64,000 nucleotides of DNA from Mytilisepta virgata (taxonomy: Eukaryota > Mollusca > Bivalvia > Mytilida > Mytilidae). Positions 47,941 to 58,439 of this stretch are shown piece by piece. The position numbers and the translations under genes are program-made. Under the pieces are notes generated by a model. The model was not told where the DNA came from. It saw only the letters and a program-made list of their open reading frames with translations, and made no database searches. The stretch covers positions 23,018,150-23,082,149 of the forward strand of contig CM051514.1 of assembly GCA_028015205.1 (NCBI GenBank). The letters run 5' to 3'. Within the stretch, counting starts at the first letter, position 1; the number at the start of each line of letters is the position of its first letter.

Positions 47941-48945
47941 CTTAACTACATATTAGTAAGACCTTTGTTATTATTTTGTTTTAGAAGTTTTATTATAATT
48001 TAATTGATCTAGACTGACATTTGTATCAAAAATCTTTGAGTGCAACATAATTTTGTCTTGCATTTAAACATATATATTATAATAATTAATTTTTTGGCTA
48101 AAAAACCGTTGCTATGTTGATACCTAATTATTCATAACATAAATATTTCTCGGGAGACGGATTTATATAAGCATCCAGTTGCTTGTTTCCGAATCCCATT
48201 TATCTTTAATATTGTGTGTATTGTGACATGTGCTTGATGTTTAAATAAAATATGTTTATACTAAAAAAATGAACTTGCTTGGATTTCAACGATTTTTGGT
48301 TTATTTAGTAAACATGATATCCCGAGTTGAATGGCGATAACGCAAATGTTCTACCGGCAGCCATTTTCAAAATGGCCACAATTTTCCCGCCAAATTTTTA
48401 ACATTCTTCAATTTCAATGCAATTTGGCACAAAGGGTAAACATGATATCCCGAGTTGAATGGCGTTAAAGAAAATGTTTCACGGGCAGCCATTTTCAACA
48501 TGGCCGCCATTTTCCCGCCAAAAAAGTGAACTTGCTTGGATTTCAACGATTTTAGGTTTATTCAGTAAACATGATATCCGGAGTTGAATGGCGATAACGC
48601 AAATGTTCTACGGGCAGCCATTTTCAAAATGGCCGACATTTTTCCTTCAAAATTTCAACATTCTTCAATTTCAATGTAATTTGGTATAAAGGGTAAACAT
48701 GATATTCCGAGTTGACTGGAGTTAAATAAAATGTTTAATGGGCAGCCCTTTTCAAAATGACCGCCATTTTCCCACCAAAATTTCAACCTAGGTTTAGTTT
48801 TAGGTTGAAATTATTTCAACCTTGTTCAATTTCAATGAAATTTGGTGTAACGGGTTAGCCGGGTCTAGTGGAACCCCTGCTCAATTTTTTTCGTTTGGGA
48901 GACTTCACGATCTTTGATCATAATTTTAATTTTTTATCTGATGGT

Positions 48946-49514
48946 CTCATTTTCCGCCTGAAAAAAAAAAAAAAAACTAGCCTTCGAGAAAAAATAATTA
49001 AATTAAAATTTCGCTCGCTCGCACCTATTTTTGAACTATAAATCAATTTGGTGTGGCCTTCTTTAATAATTTCTTTCATTGGGCTTTATTAGCGGAATGT
49101 ATAATATCTTTTATTATTTAGAACAATGTTATATTTGATATATTGTTTTACTAAAGTTTTCGCCAATATTCGATGCAGTATTGGGTGTGGATTTAGTACA
49201 AATAAAAGCACAACTAAAAAACTTCTAAAAATATATATTCAATTAGATTTATTTAACATATAGACGGTAAAACATGTAAGTATTATTTGATGGGTTTTTT
49301 TTACATCCTTTTTTGTGAAAAATATTTTGCTATACGTGTACGTTGGTTGCGTGTAAAAATATCATTAGTAAAATGATTTCATACAAATTCTATGATACGA
49401 TTTTGATTAACAAGATGTGTACATATCGAATGTCAAATATGTAAACCTCTAGAATTGTATGTCTGAAAATTGAAATACTGTTTTTAATATCATATTATTT
49501 CTCTTAATTTTCAT
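48946..49514. other. Non-coding, nothing recognised
   Basis: AT-rich sequence to the right of the array. It contains an A run at about 48961-48977. Confidence 0.5.
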
Positions 49515-49515
49515 T

Positions 49516-49797
49516 TTAAGGGGGTACAGACTACCTAAGGGAGTTGACGCTTTAAAAATCAGCTGAACGTTTTAATCATATACAATTAGTAAAGAGAAAT
49601 CAAGCTTCTCAGTGATCTAAATTAGTGTTTGTAAAACTTCTATATATGCAATGAAATTATTCCCGAAAATTGTGTGGTTCAAATTTCTTGAAATTTTTAT
49701 ATTTTTGTCCACAGGTCAAAGTAAATATTTCATCAAAATTTTATGAAAATTAAACGAGCCAAATCTATTTTAGTCAAAGTGTTGGGTACCCCCTTAA
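49516..49797. mobile_element. MITE-like element with TTAAGGGGGTAC ends (282 bp)
   Basis: TTAAGGGGGTAC at the left end and GTACCCCCTTAA at the right end are exact inverse partners, and no reading frame lies between. The terminal TTA/TAA could include a 3 bp target duplication of the PIF/Harbinger type, which would place the ends two or three bases further in. No transposase is nearby. Confidence 0.8.
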
Positions 49798-50476
49798 TAC
49801 TTCTATTTTTTCCTTTGAAAATGTTAATGAAGTTTACTTCTCCAATATTCTTTCAACACAAACACCATAACTTTTGGATGGATATATATTAAATGATATC
49901 AACACAATAGGAGAACTACTACTCATCAATTGTTAAAATGTCATAGAGAACATTTTACTGCCACAATGACTGAGAGGGTTAAGCCAAGAACCAACGAAGG
50001 GCAAAACAATGTACGAACTAAGTTCCAATTAATCAACAACGATAAAGTTTTAATTTAATAGCTGTAGTAAACATTTAGTATATATACCGAATCATTATCA
50101 AATTACTACCAACTACTCTAAATACCCCTGAGTACATGCGTTAGCGAACGGTAATAAGTACTTCTACCGAGGTTTAAGTTTGGTGAACACTGAGTACAGA
50201 GACGTCAAGTGTCCTGCACGGAATCATTTGTTTATCTACATCTATGGGAGGTTCTTTACGAAGTTTCCTCATTTCGTCCCGATCGGGGTAAAAAAATAAC
50301 ATGACCGCCATAGGCAATTCTTGTTTCGACAACTCGGCCATACATAATTTGTAACCTGTATGTATGGCAAATATGTTTTTATAAAATATGATAATCATAT
50401 TTTTGTATAATACACGTTTACAAAAGTTTGGATATTTAACAATAGAATAAAGAAAAAAATGGCATTTTAAAATCTT
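49798..50476. other. 3' flank of the C-type lectin gene
   Basis: No gene is seen. The 74-codon minus-strand frame at 50174-50398 has no domain. An AATAAA on the minus strand overlaps the lectin stop codon region (about 50476-50481), so the lectin 3' UTR may be very short. Confidence 0.45.
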
Positions 50477-52963
50477 TTATTTTTCACAAATATATCCTCC
50501 ATATAATGAAGGGTTATCGCAATAAACACTATGGAAGGACAGACGTTCTCCTGCATAAAAGAACATACAATCTTGTGGAGATCTGTTGGACCCATTTGGT
50601 TCGCCAGCGCCGAATGCAAAATATTTCATTTTTATCATGTTTCCATTTTTTATCCAACGCCAATCTCCACCAGGTTTTCTGTTGTTTATGTTCCTCCCGC
50701 CAACGAAGTAATGTATACCTGAAGTAGATTATACTATATATACATGTAGTACACACATTTGATCTGTAACGTCCATACCTGTCTTGTATAATCTTGGTTG
50801 TCTTGATTTTAAAATGTTGTGAAATTTCAGATAAAGTTAAGACAACAAGACCAACGAAAGATAAAATGCCTTGCAGTCAATCAAGATTGGTTAAAATTAC
50901 TTCATAAAAGTTAAGAATGAATTATGCAAAGTTTAAGTGAAATTTCCATTTCGAATGTGAATCGAACAGAATCCTTTCGCTTCGTAGTTCGATGCGCTAA
51001 CCACTAAATTACGGCGCCCTTGGGCGCTTTCCATTATGCGGTACGTTCCAGTTGAACCAAAGATTCGTGTTCCATTATTGGGACGTACCACAGTGGTTCT
51101 TTAGAAATGACGTACCAGACGAACAGGAAGAAGAATTAGTCAAAGTCGGCACGTACCAGTACGTACCGCATAATGGAAAGCACCCCAGGATTGATTAATA
51201 CTGTGAATACTAATAAAAATTGTCAGATATAGTTTTGCTTTATATTTATAATTATAATTAAATTAAATATTCTACCTGTTTTCAATTGAAGCAATTTATA
51301 CTTCAGCAACATCGCTTCTTCAATTGTTTCTATATTTGCCAGGTATCCACCACGGTGTATGCAATGGGCCTGCGTAAAATAATGAAATGTTTTGACTTTA
51401 GCAATATTGATAAAAATAATAATAAATAAATAAAACCGAACAGTACTTTTTTGTTCAGCACACAACACACGCATGTTATTCATTTGGTTGTTTATTTTCA
51501 TCCTGTATTTCAATAACTTTATACGGAATCAATGTGATCATATATTTTGATTTTTAGAACAAAAACTGTACAAATAAAGTCTTAGTCTTTCTAGTGATGT
51601 TTTACTAAAAAGGAAAAATCAGTGATTTACAGAATTAACCGAAAAGGGAACTAAAAAGATATTCCCGAGGAACCAAAAATAACGCGATAAAGGCAGTAAT
51701 TACCTTGAACTAAAAACCGAAACTTTCATGTACATTAACCTTCTTTTAAAACATGTTTGATAGTTCAGCTTTTCTCCATATAACCAATAATTTCAGAAAA
51801 TAGCATAAACAAACAAAACGACACTGGACGAATTCCTCAAGACCAAAATCCAAAGATAAAGGGTATTCGGTGGGACACTAACATACTACAAAGACACAAT
51901 CTGTGAACCAAAGAGAAACAAAACAAGACATTTAATATGTTCTAATTTTTAACCCCACCACAATCCAGTACATCTGTACAAAGTCAAACTACCCTGACTC
52001 TCTGTTGTGCCCATGTCTTCGTTTTGTACTCTTTTATGTTATTTTTGTCCAGCGTTCAGTCAGTTGGGTTGCTTTGATTGATTGGTATGTCATTGTTGAC
52101 CTTTCCTGTTATCCGTGTTTATCTAATTTGGTAGTACTTGTTTTTATATGTCATGTATGTTGTTTATATGATCTTTATTATACTTTTTTAATATTCTAGG
52201 CATTTTGTGGTTTTTGCTGAATTTCTTCACAAAATTATTGTTTTAATAATTATGCCACTTCGTGGTTTTTTTTATTCCTATATAGGATTCTGTCCCACTG
52301 TTTCACTTTACTTCTATATGTATATCAAAGTCCATTATAGAAGAACTATTTGTTTAGTACAAATTGTATTTTTATATACTTCAAATAAAGGATATTTTCA
52401 ATCTAAAAAAGAATGTGTGTAAATATTTTGGAAATGATAGGGTGGCAAAATTATATTAAAAAATACATTACAAATGCTGCATCTCCAGACACTTTGTCTT
52501 GACTTATAAAATAACAGCTCTGTCCAATTCTTCTGTATGGATAATCACATTTAACTACAAAATAAAGTTATATAACTAAATATTGCTCAGATATCATGGT
52601 GATATTAAATGAATGTTCTGATATTGGTCCTTTTTATATCCAAATATTGTACTTAAGGTAAAATAGTAGCGGTGTGGGAACGAGTCGAAGCCGAGGCCCT
52701 GTGCAGTTATACAGGAGAAATGATAAGTCAATGAATTATTCAAGATGCCCTGAAAATAAGCATTATTTTGAATAAACAAAACAACTGTCTTTAGAAAACT
52801 ATGTAATAAAAGTAAATCTCTAAATAGCTAGTCTTTTATTTTAACATTTTCAAGAAAGTTTTATTCTCAATACATTAAAAATCAAATGCGTCTTACCCTT
52901 TTCACAATTGCTAATACTGAAAACAACAAACAGAAAAATAAGATATAATATTTTCCTCGACAT
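50477..52963 (-). CDS. Secreted C-type lectin, complete four-exon gene
   Basis: Four minus-strand exons join in phase: 52963-52897, 52554-52472, 51369-51276 and 50718-50477. All have AG acceptors and GT donors. The product is 161 residues. Residues 1-20 are a signal peptide (MSRKILYLIFLFVVFSISNC), and the rest is one long-form C-type lectin domain. It has six Cys: the N-terminal pair CDYPYRRIGQSC, AHC, DC, YC and the final IC. Family landmarks are the GGYLANIET motif, YFVGGRN, WRWIKNG and the calcium/sugar site EPN in GAGEPNGS, which in the family predicts mannose-type binding. The usual WND near the fifth Cys is replaced by FHS, so calcium-dependent binding may be weakened or altered. It would be secreted to haemolymph or mucus as a recognition molecule. 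A TATA-like box lies about 45 bases upstream. A broken paralogue lies 9.7 kb upstream in the same orientation. Confidence 0.92.
50945..51018 (-). repeat. tRNA-like SINE fragment in the lectin intron
   Basis: On the minus strand GGGCGCCGTAATTTAGTGG, TTAGCGCATCGAACTACGAAG and TGTTCGATTCACA give an A box, an anticodon-like arm and a B box at tRNA spacing. The acceptor stem does not close, so it is not a functional tRNA. It lies in the intron between lectin exons 3 and 4. Confidence 0.55.
51022..51184. mobile_element. Short inverted-repeat element (163 bp) in the lectin intron
   Basis: GGGCGCTTTCCATTATGCGG at the left and CCGCATAATGGAAAGCACCC at the right pair over about 25 bp including GTACGT. 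The interior holds further GTACGT/ACGTACC motifs that can pair. It abuts the SINE fragment. There is no coding content. Confidence 0.75.
51370..52471 (-). other. Second intron of the lectin gene
   Basis: Non-coding. About 51960-52150 carries a dispersed repeat (AAAGTCAAACTACCCTGAC, TTCGTTTTGTACTCTTTTATG, GACCTTTCCTGTTATCCGTG). Frames of 60-70 codons here lack any domain. Confidence 0.5.
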
Positions 52964-53040
52964 CCTATCACAATATTTTTTTTTGTGAAAACTGAGACTT
53001 ATTCATATATTTATAGAAATTCGTTATGTCACGTGATTTA
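52964..53040 (-). promoter_or_regulatory. Putative lectin promoter: TATA-like box and E-box
   Basis: On the minus strand TATAAATATA (53006-53015) lies about 43 bases ahead of the ATG at 52963, a plausible distance for a short 5' UTR. CACGTG, a palindromic E-box, lies just upstream at 53030-53035. Functional use is inference. Confidence 0.4.
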
Positions 53041-53830
53041 AGAAACTTACATTGAACTTGATCTATCGACTTTTTCCAGAAATTGTGTTTCACTCACCAT
53101 TTTTCTAAAAAATTATGAAATAATGCTCTTTCCCGATATCAACATTTCTAGCAAATTACGTACTTAAAATCAATTATATAAAGTAAATTTGATGAATCGT
53201 TAAAAACATCGTACTAGTTGGTTCAGCAACAGAAAAGAAAAAATATGAAAAATAATGAAAATGCGGTAAGGGAAACTTTGAAACATGCCTGGAATTTTGT
53301 TTATTTAAATGTCACCATCTTGCAGCTTTAATTTGAATAACATTTGTGTAGATATTTTTATTTCGTTTTGTGCAAATAATTTTTTCTAAAAATATTTTCC
53401 GAATTAACTTTAAAATTTGAAGGTATGCAGGTAAAGATGACATAGACAAAATGAAATGTGTCTTAGGGTTCTTTCTGTTCTCTTTTAACTAGCCATTGGA
53501 ACACTAAACATTAATGACATTTATTATACAATTCACTTTAATTGAAATGTTTAACTTTCATTTTTTTTTTATTTAACACACGTTAAAACTAGTTCTGATT
53601 GTTATGCACAAAATAATAGATGTATCCCACATCCTCCCATATAATCATTAAATATAATTAAATATATATATATAATTTTTTACGCAAGTATACATTTTTT
53701 TAAAATTTGTTATGATTTTTTCCGATTTTTGCAATAAAATCATTCATTTTAAAAAAAATTATGGTGACGCCATTATTGCAAATAATTTTCATAATATTTT
53801 AACAAACCGGCAGATAAAGTGTAAAGTTTC
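53041..53830. other. Non-coding upstream of the lectin gene
   Basis: AT-rich. About 53595-53830 is related to the repeat at 38.3-38.56 kb (CTGATTGTTATGCACA, CATCCTCCCAT, then TA-rich and ACGCCATTATTG). I see no gene. Confidence 0.45.
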
Positions 53831-53831
53831 A

Positions 53832-53930
53832 GGGGGCCTCGGTGGCCGAGTGGCCTAGGTATTTCGTCATGGCTACTAATGATCACTAGCCTGACTTTGG
53901 TCCAGGTGGAACGATAATCGTCGTAACGAG
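53832..53930 (+). repeat. tRNA-derived SINE head
   Basis: GGGGGCCTCGGTGGCCGAGTGG is a tRNA-like 5' end with a good A box, shared with the more complete copy at 59367. TTCGTCATGGCTACTAATGA and TCACTAGCCTGACTTTGGTC follow, but the B box is lost. Confidence 0.65.
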
Positions 53931-53969
53931 CTTATTATTAGAGTTCATGACATACAAAACGAGCTGACC

Positions 53970-54078
53970 TCGAGAACCTATGCCAGTCTGATCAATGTCG
54001 CCTACGACAGTCTGATCAATGTTGCCTACGTCAGTCTGATCAATGTTGCCTACGTCAGTCTGATCAATGTTGCCAACT
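53970..54078. repeat. 24 bp minisatellite, about four copies
   Basis: The unit TGCCTACGTCAGTCTGATCAATGT repeats from about 53978 to 54073 with one or two changes per unit, e.g. CGCCTACGACAG in the second. It lies between the SINE head and the LINE remains. Confidence 0.85.
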
Positions 54079-54079
54079 T

Positions 54080-57000
54080 GAAATTAATAATATGATGAAT
54101 AAAATTTCAGAAGTTTTTCAATCAAGCGCGAAAGCAACTTTTCCAGTTAAGCGAAGAAAAAATACATGTAAACCAAACTCGAAACCTTGGTATACAGATA
54201 AATACTACGAATATAGAAATAAAGTTCCACAAAGCTAGGAAGCAATATAACACTCATAAAAAATAGGCAACTAGAATTACACTTCTGCAGTGTAGCAAGT
54301 AATATAATCAAGCTAAAAGTAAGGCATATAATGAGTTTCAATCAAAACTTGAAAATAAAATTCGAATAACCGAAAAAGTAACGGTAAAGAGTTCTGGAAA
54401 ATTTTGATCAATTTTTTGAAAAAATCTAAGAGCAACCTGAACGGTATCTCTATAGAAACTCTTTTCAAATATTTGGAAAAATTAAATAAAAACAGTTTTG
54501 GTGATGAGAATATTGATTTTGATTTAGATGGTAATAATTTAACGTCTGAAATGGAAAATTTACTTAATTCTGATATTACGACAGAAGAGATACAAAATGT
54601 CGTTAAAAGTCTGAAAAATGGGAAGTCGTCTGGTAATTATTTATGAAGTAGTGAACGAATACATTAAGTATACTATAGATGATACATGTATGTTGCATAT
54701 TTATGTACTATTATTTAACATTATACTTGATAAAGGTATAATTCTAGATAGTTGGGGGAAAGGACTACTGATTTCAATTTAAAACAAGTGGCCGTATGCA
54801 TAAAACTACTTAAGTTAAGATTTTGCTTATCAAAATCTTTGTTTATTGAAACCCCGCCCATTCTACTTATTATAAGTCGTATGCATAAAGCAACTTATGT
54901 TTAGAATATACTTAAGATTTGACTTAAGTCTAAGACACCTATGAAGGTGTCTTAAGTCGTTTCAATACCGATTAAATCATTTATCTGAGCGTCTTCATGA
55001 AATGAACAAACTAAAATACTTGCAATACAAGTAAATCATATGAATTTTGTTATATTTTGAAAAAAAAGTATCCTTTTAATCCTTTTTTTTTCTCTTGGAA
55101 TGCGGCATCTTTAAAAAAAAATCTTATTTGGCTTATTCATAAACTACATAGATTTACATGTATTTAAATTTGGCTTAAATCTACTCGCTAAATATTTATG
55201 ATATATTTACACTGGTGCGGTCTGATTAAACTGTGCGTACTATTCTGACACGCACGAAATTAATACGTTTAATGAATGTCATTGTTTCTCATCATTTACT
55301 TCTTTTAAAAAGCAGTAATAGTGAAGATCGCTCGATACCGTATCTGATTGAAGAAAGATGGGAACGGATTTTTAGACTGAACAAATCCCATAGATATCTA
55401 TCACCATTCTAAGGTAAAGAGCTAACAAAAAGTTGAAACATAGAGAAAAGTGCCGTAAAAAATTGTGCCCCCATGAAATTAAAAAAAATTATAACTCAAA
55501 TGAAGATCGTTATATAATGTAAAACGTTAGAATATAAGAATGCAAACATTGTTACATTTGTGTAGAAACTATTAAAAATTCCTTTTCCGAAACCCTTTAT
55601 GTCTAATTTTTACAGTTTGCATTTGGATTTGAATTAAAATTTCACTATTTGTTAATGATTTAGGCAGATTTCTTTGTGAAACGTCTTGCAAATTTTCAGT
55701 ATAAATGAAACTTTATTTCGTAAACTTTGGCAATAAAGCGACACCTTTTTAAAAAATAAAAATAAATTATCAAAAAATTACCCCATCTCGGATCCCCAGA
55801 TGGTTAAAAATATAAACACAAAAAATATGGTTTAAAATAAGTCATCTTCAATGGTAATACATAATTTAAGTCATCAACTAATACGCAAATAGATGTTTTA
55901 AACAAAACTTTCAAAAATCTCTAGTGATATTCGTTTATACTTCCGAGTTTCATATTCCGCCAAAAGTGAAAACTATTTCATTGCTTATATAAGAGAAATC
56001 TTTTATAGTAGTCTTCCTAAGCGTTTTACTCAAAATTCAAACTTTGAAATTAAATATTTGTAGATATAATTAAACATCTAGGATTTTTTCATCAGATATA
56101 TCACTATAAGACATTGCAAAAAAATGATTTGCGTGAAAACCGTTAAAATCGAGCTAATTTTGGTTTGTCGTAAGTAATTGTAAGGCTCTAAAATATTGAC
56201 CAATTTTTACTGGTTCAGTGCTATTAAAACATGCCCAGACTCTTTTTTAACCCATTAACAAAGTTATTCGTATATGAGAGTTATTTAAGCAACAACGGAT
56301 AACTGATGTGGATTGATATGATAAAAAGTGAGCGTTTCCGATGTAATATTACTTAAGTTTTTCTTAGTTAAGTAGAAACTTAAGTCGCTTTATGCATGTG
56401 ACTTAAGTAAATTGCTTAGCTAAGTCAATTCTTAGCAAAATCTTAGTTTAAGAAAGACTTAAGTTAAGAAGTTTTATGCATACGGGCCAAGGGGTCAACA
56501 GCTAACCCAAATTCATATAGAGGTATACATGTAACATTGAATTCTTGTATAAGCAAATCATTTTCATCTGAATTTAATAATAGATTAAATAAAGTTTCTG
56601 ATGAGCTTGAAATCATCTCTAATTCTCAAGCTGGATTTAGAAAAAGGGTTTTCTACTGTTGACAATGTATTTGTTTTACATGCATTAATTTCAATATATT
56701 TTTTCTTCGGAAAAAAATTATTTTGTACATTCTTTGATTTTAAAAGTATTTTTGACACTGTATGTGTAGGTCTCTGGCAAAAGATGCAACAGTCTAATAT
56801 ACAAGAAAAAAATTTAAAAGTTATTTACTCTATTTACCAAAATATCAAAACTTGTATGAGAAATTGAAATGAGTGCTCAAAATGTTTCAGTTGTGAAGTA
56901 GGAGTCAAAGAAGGGGGTATTTATATCCCTTCCGGTTTTATATTTAACAGATTTGGAAACGTTTTTGTTGGAGAATAATGTAAACAGCCTGGATACTTTG

Positions 57001-57165
57001 TCAACAATATTCTTGGACGAATTAGGTTATTATATCAAGATTTTTATTGAATTGTATACGGAAGACACTGTAATTTTGTCAGAAACGGAAGATGGTCTGC
57101 GGCAAGCATTGTTAAAGTTTGAACAATATTGTATTTTTTGTTCGAATCAGTGCGCTTCTTGACAA
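54080..57165 (+). pseudogene. LINE reverse-transcriptase remnant split by a 1.7 kb inverted-repeat element
   Basis: The left half (54080-54789) reads with interruptions as a pre-RT region: PWYTDKYYEYRNK, GKEFWK, and then ITTEEIQNVVKSLKNGKSSG at about 54580-54640, a hallmark of LINE RT domain 0/1. The right half (56489-57162) continues with YRGIT-like sequence, NSQAGFRK (shifted by an extra A), STVDNVFVLHALI, TFFDFKSIFDTV and GLWQKMQQ. The catalytic box has become YTEDTVIL (57055-57078) from the usual YADD, and LRQALLKFEQYC follows. The catalytic Asp change and many stops show it is dead. The two halves are collinear once the central element is removed. Confidence 0.7.
54790..56488. mobile_element. 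Non-autonomous transposon (1.7 kb) with CGTATGCATAAAACT ends, inserted in the LINE
   Basis: The left end GGCCGTATGCATAAAACT, then CTTAAGTTAAG, and the right end CTTAAGTTAAGAAGTTTTAT then GCATACGGGCC form terminal inverted repeats of about 30 bp. Related inner motifs (CGTATGCATAAAGCAACTTA and GTCGCTTTATGCATGTGACT) sit about 90-110 bp inside each end. GGC on each side could be a 3 bp target duplication, or part of the ends. The AT-rich interior has no transposase frame. The LINE reading continues on both sides, so this insertion is younger than the LINE copy. Confidence 0.85.
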
Positions 57166-57298
57166 AATATGCTTTTTGCCGACCTAAATATTAAGTATAT
57201 CTACTTTCGCCATTCTTTTTGAAATAAAAAACATTGATTTATGATAGATTTTAGACGGTTTTTTAATTTATAATGGAGAATGGAAGTTTAAAGTGTAG

Positions 57299-57680
57299 AA
57301 AAGTCAAAACTTTGAATGCTCGAATACAAGAAAGATAGTCCTTGGATTTTAAACATTCCAATAAATTTTCCAGATTCCACATCTGATTCACACCGTTTGT
57401 GGAGTACACTTTGTCACTTCAGAAGTCCCTCTTTCACTGCTGTTAGAATGGATGTCAAGAGTTTAGAAAGATGCTTGGTGGAACCCCTGGAGGACCCAGC
57501 TATATACAGTTGTTTGTAAGGAGACTTGTGATATTTATGTATAAATGAAGGAAGATACTCATTGTCGTCGTTGACAGTAATATCAAAAGAAGACAAAACC
57601 GACTTGTGATTTTGCAGTATCTCCTCTTCAGGTATAGTTGTGAGGGTAAATGTTGGGTTTCCAAGTACTGTGAATCTCGT
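57299..57680 (-). pseudogene. Internal retroelement RT fragment (same family as at 20.9 kb, probably)
   Basis: Read on the minus strand: FTLTTIPEEEILQNHKSVLS, then FDITVNDDNEYLPSFIHKYH, KSPYKQLYIAGSS and LSKLLTSILTAVKEG. After a small frame change this continues DKVYSTNGVNQMWNLENLLE and CLKSKDYLSCIRAF. The L-P-x3-H-K-x-H-K-x-P-Y-K...R/Q-x-I-A-x-S-S pattern is the fingers region of an RT family frequent in bivalves. The plus-strand frame at 57316-57519 is the shadow of this fragment. Confidence 0.7.
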
Positions 57681-58260
57681 AATTGATAAATAGAATTTGT
57701 TGATTTATACACATTGACGTTATAAGCAGAAATTCTCCTAAAACGTCTGATAGAGTTCAATAAAACTTAATATATAGGTAGTTATGAAACAAAAATACAA
57801 AAAGTGTACACAACACTTTATTCTGATATTACGACATCCTAGTTTCTATTGTAATATGTTTTTATCTTCTATTAAAGCAACCGTCTTGTCAGTAATCCGC
57901 AGGCATTTTGAAGTACCTTACGATGTTTTCATAGTAAGGGATGCAAATATGAAATTTTGTGTAATCCGTAATAATTGGCCTTCCACGAATACTGCCGATT
58001 TCTGTTGACGGGATGGCACTAAACCGTTTATTGGAGTTTTATTTATGAATATTTTGTTAATAAAGCAACAAATTCCGATCAGCAGCCGACGTGAGCCTTA
58101 GCTAGTTTTACAATGAATACTAGAAATCGACAGTGATTCCCGCGCCACCTGTAAGTAGTTGGGCCACTTACCTATAGTCAAAAATATAAAACCTTATTCC
58201 CATCCAAAAATAGTATGCAGTCATTCTACAAAGAATTTTGCTGAACTAGTGTATATTATT
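57681..58260. other. Non-coding, nothing recognised
   Basis: A 74-codon plus-strand frame at 57784-58008 has no domain. There is no splice or promoter evidence for a host gene. Confidence 0.4.
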
Positions 58261-58264
58261 GTTT

Positions 58265-58400
58265 AGGGTCCAGCTGAAGCCCACCACAAGTGCGGGATTT
58301 TCTCGCTGCGTTGAAGACCCATTGGTAGCCTTGAGCTGTTTTCTGATCTTTGGTCGGGTTGTTGTCTCTTTAACACGTCTCCGTTTCCATTCTCTATTCT
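58265..58400 (+). repeat. Dispersed repeat with GTCGGGTTGTTGTCTCTTTA
   Basis: GGGTCCAGCTGAAG, TGCGGGATTTTCTCGCTGCG, TTGAAGACCCATTGGTAGCC and GGTCGGGTTGTTGTCTCTTT run to CCGTTTCCATTCTC. I recognise this block as a very common repeat, probably a retroelement 3' end, in mussel sequences. That recognition is from memory. Confidence 0.55.
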
Positions 58401-58439
58401 AAATCAATAAACCGCATGAAAATTGAAAAAAAACCTTAG

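Larger units (their letters stand above)
43857..48267 (+). mobile_element. Nearly intact LINE (non-LTR retrotransposon) inserted in the tandem array
   Basis: The array is interrupted after AGTGGAAAAAA and resumes with GAACTTGCTTGGATTTCAAC, exactly where an uninterrupted unit continues. The 4.4 kb insert has a 5' part without clear ORF1, one long endonuclease-RT frame, and a 3' UTR with AATAAA at about 48244 and a short A stretch. The target lies in an A run, so a duplication cannot be delimited. The insertion is younger than the amplification of the array. The 3' end lacks a long poly(A). Confidence 0.85.
40556..48945. repeat. Tandem array of about 1 kb units rich in CCATTTTCAAAATGG palindromes, split by a LINE
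   Basis: Each unit starts with TTCCGCTTTCCATTTCAACT at about 40565, 41571, 42559 and 43546, so the period is about 990-1005 bp. The fourth unit is interrupted at about 43857 and resumes at about 48267, ending near 48945. Within a unit, sub-repeats of about 200 bp share GGTAAACATGATATCCCGAG, GAATGGCGATAACGC and CAGCCATTTTCAAAATGGCC. The last is a hairpin-forming palindrome present many times per unit. Each unit ends with GGAACCCCTGCTCAATTTTT and a T-rich spacer. Frames through the array give strings like MAAILKMA on both strands; these are translations of the palindrome, not genes. Confidence 0.9.

Noticed and set aside
50945..51018. tRNA gene on the minus strand
   Set aside because: A and B boxes are present but the acceptor stem does not pair. 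It lies in an intron next to a MITE, so a SINE fragment fits better.
57316..57519. 67-codon plus-strand frame
   Set aside because: The opposite strand encodes a recognisable retroelement RT segment, so this is its shadow.
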